Below, piece after piece: positions 52,015-62,100 of a stretch of 64,000 nt of DNA. Where the stretch lies: NCBI GenBank assembly GCA_910577785.1, contig CAJTNT010000008.1:30656-94655 (forward strand), written 5' to 3'. How positions within the stretch are numbered: position 1 is the first letter of the stretch; each line of letters opens with the position of its first letter. The position numbers were made by a program, and so were the translations under genes. Below the pieces are notes generated by a model, which worked only from the letters and a program-made list of their open reading frames with translations, did not search any database and was not told where the DNA came from. This stretch comes from an uncultured Lachnospiraceae bacterium. GTDB lineage: Bacteria; Bacillota; Clostridia; Lachnospirales; Lachnospiraceae.

Positions 52015-52201
52015 AAGGCGTCCCCTTCGCAGACGGGGCAACGTTCCGGCAAACTAATCGCTAAGGGAGGCGTATCCCCGATAGAATATTTGGAAGTTGT
52101 ACTCTGCACGCTCAGGAGAGCCTTCGCGCGCAGCCTCCCTAAGCGCTGGATTTCGCCTACACTAAAACCGCCCCTGAATTGTCTGCTTAAGGGGACGCCT
52201 T
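52015..52201 (+). repeat. structured intergenic element, copy L
   Basis: A 187-bp element with complementary ends (AAGGCGTCCCCTT / AAGGGGACGCCTT, each followed or preceded by GCAGAC/GTCTGC). Inner stems are GGGAGGC/GCCTCCC and CTGCACGC/GCGCGCAG. Its body is highly similar to 52917-53116 read on the other strand, yet the arms differ and remain paired. No protein is supported. See findings. Confidence 0.85.
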
Positions 52202-52606
52202 GCCCAAACCTGCTGTCTTTGGCCACGAAAAATTATATCACATCTCTTTTAATTATAAATCTTGGTGGTGTAGCGTGTAATGGAAACTCTATTATATAGA
52301 TAATAATGAGGCCTAATGGACAATTAGAATATCATTTATTATTTTTCCGCTGCTGACCACAAAATATTCCTTTACCTACACATACAGTTCCCAAAATTCC
52401 TGCTTCCAGGCCAAACAGATAAGCAACTTCTGTCTTTTGCTTCAGTTCATAGCAAATGTATAACAGAAATCACATAATACAATTATGGCTTGAAAATAAG
52501 TCTTATCAAAAAATAGCCCCCTTATCAGCTAAAAAACAACGCCTGGCACCTCCTTCCTTTTTCATTCAAAGTGGGAAGAAGACTGCCCGGCGTGATTTTC
52601 CACCTA

Positions 52607-52882
52607 GCGGTTAGCCTTTTTCTAGCAGAGAAACGGTTCCTTCTATGCGGTTAGCCTTTTTCTAGCAGAGAAACGGTTCCTTCTATGCGGTTAGCCTTTT
52701 TCTACAGGTGAAACGGTTCCCCATATGCAGTTAACCCTGTTCTATCAAAAACATTCGTGATTTGCGGTTTACCCTTTTCTAGCAGGAAAACGGTTCCTTC
52801 TATTCGGTTAACCCTTTTCTGCCAAAAAAGCGCTCCTTATATGTGCTTAACCTTTTTCCACCAGAGAAACCATTTGTGATAT
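52607..52882. repeat. 40-bp tandem repeat array
   Basis: Seven units of 37-40 bp without spacers begin at 52607, 52647, 52687, 52727, 52764, 52804 and 52843. The first two are identical and later ones drift. A unit begins GCGGTTAGCCTTTTTCTAGC and contains GAAACGGTTCC. The array lies between the two inverted structured elements. No spacers means it is not a CRISPR. Confidence 0.88.
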
Positions 52883-52916
52883 GTAAAGAAAAGCTATCAC
52901 AGCCGATGTCAGCTGG

Positions 52917-53116
52917 TTTGGGTGCGCTATCCCCCTAAGCAGACAATTCAGGGGCGGTTTTAGCGGAGGGAAAATCCAGCGCTTAGAGAGGCTGCACGTG
53001 AAGGCTCTCCTGAACGTGCAGAGTATAACTTCCTGTACCCTATCGGGGACACGCCTCTCTTAGCGATTAGTTTCCCGGAGCGTTGCACCGTCTGCGTGGG
53101 GGATAGCGCACCCAAA
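52917..53116 (-). repeat. structured intergenic element, copy R (inverted)
   Basis: A 200-bp element in the opposite orientation to copy L. Its ends are a perfect 19-bp inverted repeat (52917-52935 and 53098-53116) plus GCAGAC/GTCTGC. On the minus strand the inner stems are GAGAGGC/GCCTCTC and CTGCACGT/ACGTGCAG. It lies 66 bases downstream of the LRR protein gene on the same strand, so it would form the 3' end of that transcript. Confidence 0.85.
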
Positions 53117-53182
53117 TCAGCGTCCGCCTTCGGGAAGATAACACACATACCCCCCTTCCGCCTTCGGGAGGATAACACACCC

Positions 53183-54802
53183 CTACTGGTTCTTCCCTGC
53201 GCCTACTTTTTTCTTGGAAATCACCAGATATGCGCCTGTCAGGAATACGCCTGCGCAGAGCAGATACCTTGCGTCAAAGGGAACGCCCGTTTTGGGGGTA
53301 GCGCTTCCAACCTTGGCTGTCCCCACACTGCGGGAAGCAGAGGTCGCGTTCCTGGTGCCGCCTGTGCCTGTCTGGGCTGTGCCGCCAGTCCCATTCGTTC
53401 CTGTGCCTGTATTCGTACTGCTGCCCGTACCATTATTGCCAGGCTTTGTCGGGTCTTTCGTCCCAGGATCTGGGTCGTCATCCCCAGGCTTCGGATCTTT
53501 CGTCCCAGGATCTGGGTCGTCCTTCCCAGGATCCGGGTCGTCCTTCCCGGGATCTGGATCGTCCTTCCCAGGATCCGGGTCATCGTTTCCGCCATCCAGC
53601 GGGCTGAAAATATATCCGTTGTCATCTGCAAACTGTTCTGCCTGGGAACCACGATAGCCATATATGACGTCCGGCGTCCAAGAAGACTGGGAACCGATGG
53701 AGGTAACGCTCTTGGGGATACGTACAGAACCGATCCCGCTTCCTGTGAAAGCGTCTGCTTCAATGGTAGTTACAGAATCATCTGGAATCGTCAGGTCGTA
53801 TACATAAGGGCAATCCTGGAAAGCTGCCGCGCCGATCGTAGTAATACTGGGGGAAAGCTCCAGTGAGGATTTTCCGATCGGGCAGTAAACCAATTGTGTC
53901 AGGGATGCGTTGTATACGGCGCCGTCATGGGAAGCATAAGTGCCATTGCCGCTTTCTACATTAATCTCTGCCAGGTTGCTGCAGCCGCTGAAAGCGCTCA
54001 TATCCATAGAAGAAACAGAGGCCGGAACCGTAATGCTGCTCATGCCGCTGCAGTTGCCAAAAGCCTGGGAGCCGATGCTGCTCACAGAGGCAGGGATATT
54101 CACGCCAGAAAGGCTGCTGCAGCCATACAGGGTAAGCTCCGGGATCGATGACATCCCTTCTGAAAGGGTAACGGAGGTCAGGCCGCTGCAGCCTGCCAGC
54201 ACACCGCTTCCCATAGAAGTCACAGACGATGGAATGGAGATAGAGCCAAGGCCTGTGCAGTTATTGAAAGCGCTGCTGCCAATCTCCGATACGGTGGAGG
54301 GAAGCGCCAGGGAACTCAAGCTGCTGCAGCCGTTGAAAGCCTGTGCGCCAATAAAAGTCACGCCCTCCGGGATCGCTACAGAAGCAAGGCTGCTGCATCC
54401 ATCAAAAGTCTCTGTAGGGATGGAAGTCATTGCCGGGAGCTCTACATAGCCCAGGGAGCTGCAGCCATAGAATACGCCGCCGCCAAGGCTTACAGAACCG
54501 CCAAAAGTAACGCTTCCCAGCCCAGTGCAGCCAGAAAAGGCATAGTTGCCCACACTAGTCACATTTGCCGGGATTGTGACAGCAGATATGCTGCTGTTTC
54601 CGGCGAAGGCATTGTCAGCAATTGCCGTCGCCGTAGATGGAATGGTGATGTTCCCGCCCGAGCCGGTATAGCCGGTGACTACAGAACCTTCCATCGTAAA
54701 ATCTGTTAAGTCTGTCGCCCTTACTGTCCGTACCGGGCATAAGGCAAAGACTATGGCCAAAATCAATACAAGATTGAAATACTTGCCAATTCGTTTTTTC
54801 AT
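53183..54802 (-). CDS. BspA-type leucine-rich repeat surface protein
   Basis: A 539-aa exported protein; ATG at 54800-54802 follows AGGAGGACAAG. A signal peptide (MKKRIGKYFNLVLILAIVFA) precedes about ten LRR_5/BspA-type repeats of 22-24 residues (AFSGCTGLGSVTFGG; AFNGCSSLSSLALPSTVSEI) over residues 35-375. A PDPGKDD-type repeated linker and a Gly/Thr-rich region lead to a C-terminal sorting signal: TPKTG near residue 504, a hydrophobic helix and KKK. It is probably attached to the cell wall by the class B sortase encoded immediately upstream. Such proteins mediate adhesion; the ligand is unknown. Confidence 0.87.
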   Translation of the reverse strand: MKKRIGKYFNLVLILAIVFALCPVRTVRATDLTDFTMEGSVVTGYTGSGGNITIPSTATAIADNAFAGNSSISAVTIPANVTSVGNYAFSGCTGLGSVTFGGSVSLGGGVFYGCSSLGYVELPAMTSIPTETFDGCSSLASVAIPEGVTFIGAQAFNGCSSLSSLALPSTVSEIGSSAFNNCTGLGSISIPSSVTSMGSGVLAGCSGLTSVTLSEGMSSIPELTLYGCSSLSGVNIPASVSSIGSQAFGNCSGMSSITVPASVSSMDMSAFSGCSNLAEINVESGNGTYASHDGAVYNASLTQLVYCPIGKSSLELSPSITTIGAAAFQDCPYVYDLTIPDDSVTTIEADAFTGSGIGSVRIPKSVTSIGSQSSWTPDVIYGYRGSQAEQFADDNGYIFSPLDGGNDDPDPGKDDPDPGKDDPDPGKDDPDPGTKDPKPGDDDPDPGTKDPTKPGNNGTGSSTNTGTGTNGTGGTAQTGTGGTRNATSASRSVGTAKVGSATPKTGVPFDARYLLCAGVFLTGAYLVISKKKVGAGKNQ

Positions 54803-54868
54803 TTTCTTGTCCTCCTTCATCCAATCCACTTACGGCAAACAGCAGCAAGGCATTTTCTGTGGATTGCT

Positions 54869-56035
54869 TTATGAAACTTTTTTCGCTACCAAGAACAGCC
54901 TTCCGTCCTGTGTATAATTGCTGCAGGTGGACAGGGTCAGCAGCTTATCTCCATAAGAAATATCTAATTTCCCGCCCATGACATTCATGCCCTGAAGCCG
55001 TTTCACATAGAGCTGGAAGGCCTCCTCGCTTCCAGCGTTGATAAAGTCATAATACTGAAAGTCGTTCTCGCCGCCGGCAGCTACCTTGGACAGGCATACC
55101 GCTATAATCTCATACTCCGCCTGATCATAGAGCGTCTGTAATGTAACCGTTTTGTGTTCCTTCCAATAAGCTGCGTCTAAGTACTGTTCCAGGCCGCCGA
55201 ACATCATGCCGCTCTTCATATTGTGGCCATAGACAATAAGGTTGTCGTCCTGGCTTTGGATATCGTTCCTGGCATCCAGGAAAATGGAGCCATTGATATC
55301 CTCTTCGCCCTTGTAATCATGGTCTAAATAGAAATCACTGTTTTCCGGCACGGGCTGCATGAGCGGATAGTCAATCCCCGTGCCCACGATGGTAATCCAT
55401 CCGGAAAAATCAGAATTCTGCTGGTAGAGCTTCTGGAACTGCGGGAGAATCTCCGGCGCCTTTTCCCCCAGCCCTGCGCTATGGACTTCATTTTCCACCG
55501 TTGCCGTCTGCACCGTCAGCACCGCATCCTCGTTTTCTTCTGTAACTTCCTCATCTCCTCCCATCCCCAAGGCTTTTATTACCTTAGCGGACAGCCAATC
55601 GGAGGCTGCGGAAATATCCTGTTCGCTCTTGATGCGTTCCATCTCGCGGATTTTCTGCTGATCGTGATATTCACTGCCGAAAAATATCAAGAAACAGACA
55701 ATAGCACCTGCCATACAGATCGTCCCTACGACCTGGCCGGGCGATAGCTGCTGCAGCCGGTTTGCCAGCCGCCTGGTAACGGACGTCCTGGAGAGCGATT
55801 TATAATCCTCCACCATCATATCTGAGAGGTAGAGGAGGTAGTCGTTGCCAACTGCCTCGCTCCTAAAATTAATCTTCCCCTCCCGAATCAGGGTGTAGAG
55901 CCGTTCTGCCACTCCAGTTTCATTGATATCCATTTTTTTGGAGATTTCCCTGATTTTGTCAATGTCGTCCATGGCTTCCTGATATTCTTTGTAGGAATCA
56001 AATTGAAATTTGCCAATACAATAAATCCTGCCCAT
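54869..56035 (-). CDS. class B sortase
   Basis: A 388-aa membrane protein. A cytoplasmic N-terminal part of about 95 residues (YKEYQEAMDDIDKIREISKK) precedes one helix (VVGTICMAGAIVCFLIFFGS, about 100-120). The catalytic domain has DNLIVYGHNM (His), LLTLSTCSNY (Cys) and DGRLFLVAKK (Arg), with the class B order SGWITIVGTGIDYPLMQ. It likely anchors the PKTG-type LRR protein encoded 66 bases downstream, and perhaps other substrates. Class B sortases usually have a short N-terminus; the extra cytoplasmic region here is odd and resembles a small helical regulatory module. Confidence 0.9.
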   Translation of the reverse strand: MGRIYCIGKFQFDSYKEYQEAMDDIDKIREISKKMDINETGVAERLYTLIREGKINFRSEAVGNDYLLYLSDMMVEDYKSLSRTSVTRRLANRLQQLSPGQVVGTICMAGAIVCFLIFFGSEYHDQQKIREMERIKSEQDISAASDWLSAKVIKALGMGGDEEVTEENEDAVLTVQTATVENEVHSAGLGEKAPEILPQFQKLYQQNSDFSGWITIVGTGIDYPLMQPVPENSDFYLDHDYKGEEDINGSIFLDARNDIQSQDDNLIVYGHNMKSGMMFGGLEQYLDAAYWKEHKTVTLQTLYDQAEYEIIAVCLSKVAAGGENDFQYYDFINAGSEEAFQLYVKRLQGMNVMGGKLDISYGDKLLTLSTCSNYTQDGRLFLVAKKVS

Positions 56036-56101
56036 AATGGTATCAACTCCCTTTCTTCCCTGCTGATTCTGACTTGCCAGAACGGCAGTTATTTTTGCCA
56101 G

Positions 56102-59100
56102 CTACCTTTTTACCGTTACAGACTTCGCGGACGACTGGCTGCTGTAATAATTCTTGCCGCCTGTCTTGCGGTAAGTGCGGACTTTATAGTAATATTTCCT
56201 GCCGCCTTTCGCGCTCTTATCCGTGTAAGAAGTCTTAGTAGTAGTTGCAATCCGTTTGTAATTGCCATTCTTGGATGTGGCGCGGTATACCTGGTACCCT
56301 GTGGCCTTGCTTACCTTGCCCCACTTGATCACTGCCTGCTTAGATTTCTTGGAGGCAGCGCTCTTAATCTTCGGCTTGGCGGCGGCGGTGGTTCCTTTGA
56401 CACTGGTAAATGGGCCATAGTAATACTGCCCTTCGTCAATCACAAACGCCCTCACGCGGAAGGTGGCCGTTGTGGCTGCCTTCAGCTTATTTACCTTGCC
56501 GCTGGACGCGCTTCCTTTTTCTACCCTTGCCACCGGACGGTTGTTGGAATTATAAATGTCATATCCGCTGACAATAGGGTTGCTCTTCCAGGAGAACGTC
56601 ACGCTACTGGAACTGTATGCGGAAGCCTTGACATTTGTCACTTTCGGAATCTGGATGTTAAAGCTTACCGTCTGCGCCCCGGTATAATTGCCCATACCGC
56701 GGACAATCACACTGGATTTGCCTGGCGTCTTGTTGTTTACATAGACAATACTATAATCCTTATCTTCTTCCAGCGCCTTGCCGCTGTCAGCGGCCTGCAC
56801 CTTCACAGTCGGACGGATTTCCTTGCCGGTGTAAGTCTGGCTTGCAATCTCAGCTACCTTCGCCCTTGCAATCTGCTGTGGACGGATCTGGAAGGTCTGC
56901 ACCTTCTCGCCCTTGTAACGGTCCATGCCAGTGATGACAACAGAAGCTGTCCCTGCATTGATATTGTCGCGGTAGCTTACGGAATAATCCGTGCCCTCTG
57001 TCAGAACCTTGCCATTATCCTCCACCCGAACTACAACAGGCTTAATTGCCTCTCCAGTATAAGGATATGCTTCCGCCACGCCGACTACAACGGTCGCATC
57101 GGAAAATTCTCGTTCCCTGGTAATCACAAACGTAATCTCTCTGGTACCTGTATAAGCTTTCCCGCCTACACGGACGCCTGCGTCTGTACCTGTAATCGTA
57201 ATGGTACCTGTGCCTTCTTCTATATTTTCACCATAAGCGACCGTATAATCTGTCCCTTCCATCAGCTCTTCCCCAGCAAAGGTTACCACTGGTACAGGAC
57301 GGATCTGCTGCCCTGTATATTCCTGGATTGGAATCTCAGCAATTGCCGCATCCTTCAGATCACCAACCACCCGGAACTGAGCCTGCATCACGCCTGCGTA
57401 ATTGCCCATGCCGATTACCGTAGCTGTTGCAGTCCCTACTGCCACATTGCTGCTGCAGTTCACAGTATAGTCTTTTCCTTCTTCCAGTGTGACAACGTCT
57501 GCCCCACTGCGGAATGTAAGCTGAATCTCCGGCTTCACGCCGCGGCCAGTGTATATCTGGTCAGATGCGCGCAGCGTCATATCTGGATCCGGATTGTCCG
57601 GTGTGCCCATACTCTTGGGCAGGATACGGAACGTCTTTGTAGCAGCGTCAATATCGGCAAAACTGTTGATCCCGACAACCCTTACGGTTCCGGTTCCTAC
57701 ATCTGTATTGCCCTCCCCATATTCTACCTGGTAATCCTTGCCCTCTGTCACAGGTATCGTAATCTCTTCCCCAGCAAAGGATACTTGGATTGCCGGCTCA
57801 AACTTACGGGTATTATACGTCTGGTCTGGGATATCTTCAATAATAAAGTCTCCCTCTGGCGGCACAATCAAAAATGGCACCTTACGGCTTCCTGTATAAT
57901 TGCCAATTCCGCGGATTTCTGCATAGCCAGTCCCTGGCTCTAGGTTATCCGAATACTCACCGACTTCAAAATCCACATTTTCCTCCAACACAGTCCCATC
58001 CTGCGCCGCTACATGGAACGTCGTTGTTACCGCCTCTCCTGTGTAGAATACATTGCTGCCCGTAATAATAATATCTTCATTCTCTTCTGCAAAGCTCTCT
58101 GGCTCAATTGTAAACGTAAGCGTAACCACGCCGCCGTAAGCGCCTTTGCCAGTAATGGTAATGGTCGGCGCCGCCTCCCCGCTGTCGGCGGTTGCCGGAA
58201 GGATATTGTTGGCATAAGCAATATCAAAATCCGTGCCTTCCGTCAGGGTAATCAGCTGGTTATTCTCATTGCGGAAGGAAACCTCTACGCCTGGGCGCTT
58301 CTCCTGCCGGTTAAATACCTGCGGCTCGCTGTCCAGCGTAACCGTCATATTCTCAATGGTACGCGGGATAATGTTAAATTCAAACCACTTCTCACCCGTA
58401 TAATTCGTACCTTCAATGCCGCGGATCAATACCCTGGCCTTTGACTCTTCGGTAGAAATATCCGTATTATTCTCATAACGTACAATCTCATAATCCCTAG
58501 AAGGCACCATAATGGTCTGACGGTTGCGGACAATGATTTCTGGCGTAATCGGTTCGCCTGTGTAGATATAGGCATTTTCATTTTCCCCGTCATTGATGCT
58601 GTTGCGGAACTCCGCCGATACGTGATTCTCCTCATCTGCAGACAGATCCATAGGCGTAATCGTATAATAAATCTCGATTTCTCCCATATAGTAGTCTTTG
58701 CCGCGGATGCGGATATAAGCGCTGTTCTTCTCCCCTACATCGGTATTGTTGCGTTCCTCTACAATCTCATAGTCCACGCCCATCTGCAGCTCCTTGGGCT
58801 GCTCTGCCAAGCCGCAGTAAACGCTGGACCAGTCCTCAAAGTACATATCTGGGTACACTTTTACGCCTGCGCCGTAAGGAGCCTCAAATTCATTCGGATC
58901 CGCGCCTTTTGACTTGAGGATAATATAAGGCGGATTCGACACGCGCCCTGCCTCTAAATCGGCCATAATGCGGAAAGTCTTGACCATCGTTCCCGCATAA
59001 TTGCTCTCCGGTACGGCTGTAATCTCAATTTTACCCTCGCCAATAATGATATTGTCCTTTGCCTCGCCATAGGAAACGGTATAATCCTGATCGCGTACAA

Positions 59101-62100
59101 GGATTGTCGGCTCTCCGCCCTTGCTCCAGGTAACGGCCTCCGCCAATACTTCTGGGCGGATCGGATCGCCTGTATAAGCATACCTTTCATTAATATCGGA
59201 AACCTGCACGGTAGCGTCCAAAATTTCCCGCGGGTTAATCTGGAAACGGACTGTAAATTCCCCGTAGTAGTTGCCTGCATAGTTCCCTTCTGCATCCTTG
59301 CGGGCAGAAATCGTAGCCTGCGGATGAAGGCGTTCCTGCTCGCCAAAGGAGTTTGTGCCATAGGTATAGACATTGACATTATTGATGGCGGAAACTTCAT
59401 AATCATAAGCCCCATCCCCAGTTCCAGAGGTCAGGTCCGTGCCGGCATAAGCGCCCTGGTAAGAAATCACAAACTCTGGCACCTGTGCCTGGCCATTGTA
59501 TTCATAGCCATCTTCCACCAAGCCGCTCAGTGAGAGAAGCTTACCCTCTTCTTCGGAAACGGCTTCCTTAATATCCCTCTGTTTCACCTGGAAAGGCACT
59601 GGCTCCGCACTGTTGAGGTAATCCCCATTTTCCACGGCAGAGATCACCACTGCAGCTGCTTTTTCTTCGCCTGTCGTCGCATTCTCATTGCCCTGGTATG
59701 CAACGCTGCAGTCCTGATCTGTCAACGTCAATTCTTCAGTCGAGCCGTCTGCCCTATGAATCGTATAAATTACCGTAGGTGTTGGGCAGTTCGTACTCTG
59801 GCCATTCTTCGGAGGGGTGTAGGTCCAGTCATCCACCGTGATGGTCACGTTTTCCCCTGCCAGGTCGCCGCGGATATGGAACTCTTCCACTGGCAGCGTC
59901 CCTTCATAATTGCCAATTCCGTTAATCGTAATTGTCGCCGTACCCAGGATATTGTTTTTCTCATAGGTAAGCGTGTAATCTGTATCCTTCACCAAAGGCT
60001 TGGCTTCCACAGACTTATCCGGCTGGAACATCACCTGCAGGCCTGGCTGGATGATTTTGTCCGGATCTTCCGGATCCACAGCATCCCCAGTATACTCCTC
60101 ATTCATAATCTCATCCCAGATGACGTCTACAATGCCCGTTACCTCAATATCATCCTTGGCATAGCCAGCGCTAAAGTCGTATGCGGTAATCGCATATGCT
60201 ATATCCTTGGATCCTGTGTAATGTACCCCATCGCCAACAATGCGGATCACATAGCTGCCCATGGCAATGCTTTCGGATGCTTCAATCTTCTCTAAGTTCT
60301 CCCCATCCTTTTTGTAATATTCCAGGCTGTAATCCGTGCCTTCCACCAGCAGATCGCCCGTATGGGTAATCTCTAATTCCGGCGTAAGCGGGGCTCCAGT
60401 ATAAATATAAGAATCCTGGTTATCCTTAATCGTATATTGGTGTTCCTGTAAGTAATCGTCTCCCTGATTCAATTCCAATGGGAGGATTTCAAATTCCACT
60501 CTCCCAGAACCGTAATAGTAGTCGCCATATCCTTCCACAATCGCCACTGCCTTGGAATTTGCATTGGTAACCTCAATATTATTGCGGCAGCGTTCCGGGT
60601 CAATGATAAATTCACTTCCCTCCGCCAATTCCTTGCCGGCAAAAGTAACCTTGGCATTGCCAGGAGTAATTGCCTTCCGTGTGTAAATCTGGTCTGGAAT
60701 CTCAATCTCGGTAAATGCATTTGGCTGGCCATAGTCATCCAGGCATCCCTTGATTACATAATATACAGATTTTGTCCCGGTGAAGTTTCCTTTTCCTGTA
60801 ATCTGCGCCTCAGCCATGCCGACCTTGTCGCTGTCTATGTATTTTACCTCATAATCTCCATCGCTTTCCACCAGGTCAAGGATACCATTGATCTGGCCGC
60901 CCATTCCCAATCCTTCGCCGCCATAAGAGACGTCAAACTTGGGTTCCCTGGCTTCCCCATTGTAAATATAAAAACGATCCATCGGGTCTGTGTTGATAAA
61001 ATCGTACGACACATTGCCAGATTCCCTGCTGATTACCTTCAAGTATTCTGTATTGATATTGCGCGGCTCAATCGTAAAGGTCTGCTCCGACGTCGTATCC
61101 TTGTAGCCGTTGATACCTGTAATTGTAAGCCGTCCTTTGCCAACAACCTTATTGCGGATATCGCTGGCGTCAAAATTCACCCGGTAATCTGTACCTTCAA
61201 CCAAAGTACGGTTTACAGAAAGGCTGGCATCATTAATGACCAGCGAGATGCTGATTGGCGGCTTAATCGCTGCCCCTGTATATTCCAGAGGCTCAGTAAT
61301 GCTAATCCTGACATTCCTGTCGTTGATGGATCTCTCCTGAATCTGGAATGTCCCGCTTATCGTCCCCGTGTAATTCCCCTTGCCAATTACGGTAATGGAA
61401 GCCGTGCCGATATCTGTGTTATTGTGGTAGGTAGCCTCATAATCGGTATTCAAATAAAGCCTGATATTGGGGTCGCGCCTTACCAGGAAGCTGGCCTCAA
61501 TCGGCTCCCCCGTATAAGTCTGTGTCTCCAGATCCATAATCCTGGCATTGCACTTCTGCAGGTCTAATGGACGGATGGTATATTCCAATTCCCTGCTGCC
61601 GCTGTAATTCCCAGTACCTGTAATCGTTGCTTTTGCCACTCCGGCGTCTACATTATTGGTACAATTCAGAGTGTAATCGATCCCCTGCCTTAAATTCACG
61701 CCATTGTACTGCAGCGACATCTCCGGAACATGCCCAGAGCCATTGTAAATATACTCCGCAGATGGATTGGCGAAGGCTATGCTGACGTCATCCAGGGAAC
61801 GGGCGGCAATCTCATAAGACACAATCACCGGTTCACCCAGCAGCTGCCCATTGGATGTGGGGCTTACGCGTATGGAGTGCGTCCCGGCCGTTGTATGTCC
61901 TGTGCCGACTCTCGTTACGGTAAAGTCTACATCCTTAATATATTCCCCATTGTCCCCTACGGTAACCTTCAGATTGTCAAACTGATCCGTGCCATCGTAT
62001 ACGCACGCGCTGGCATCCACATGGATAAGGCCTGGCGTCAGCTGAGCCGCCACAATGTTGAAATACACATCCATGGTGCCGGAATATGCACCGCCGATAC

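Noticed and set aside
51840..52226. ORFs reading through the structured elements (also 52960-53178)
   Set aside because: Frames are open by composition, but paired arms and inverted copies point to a non-coding element; the two frames diverge outside the shared body.
52607..52882. CRISPR array
   Set aside because: The 40-bp units are contiguous and lack spacers, they drift along the array, and no cas genes are present.
56003..57943. 646-aa plus-strand ORF
   Set aside because: It is the antisense shadow of the 2405-aa repeat protein, whose codon pattern and repeats fit the minus strand.
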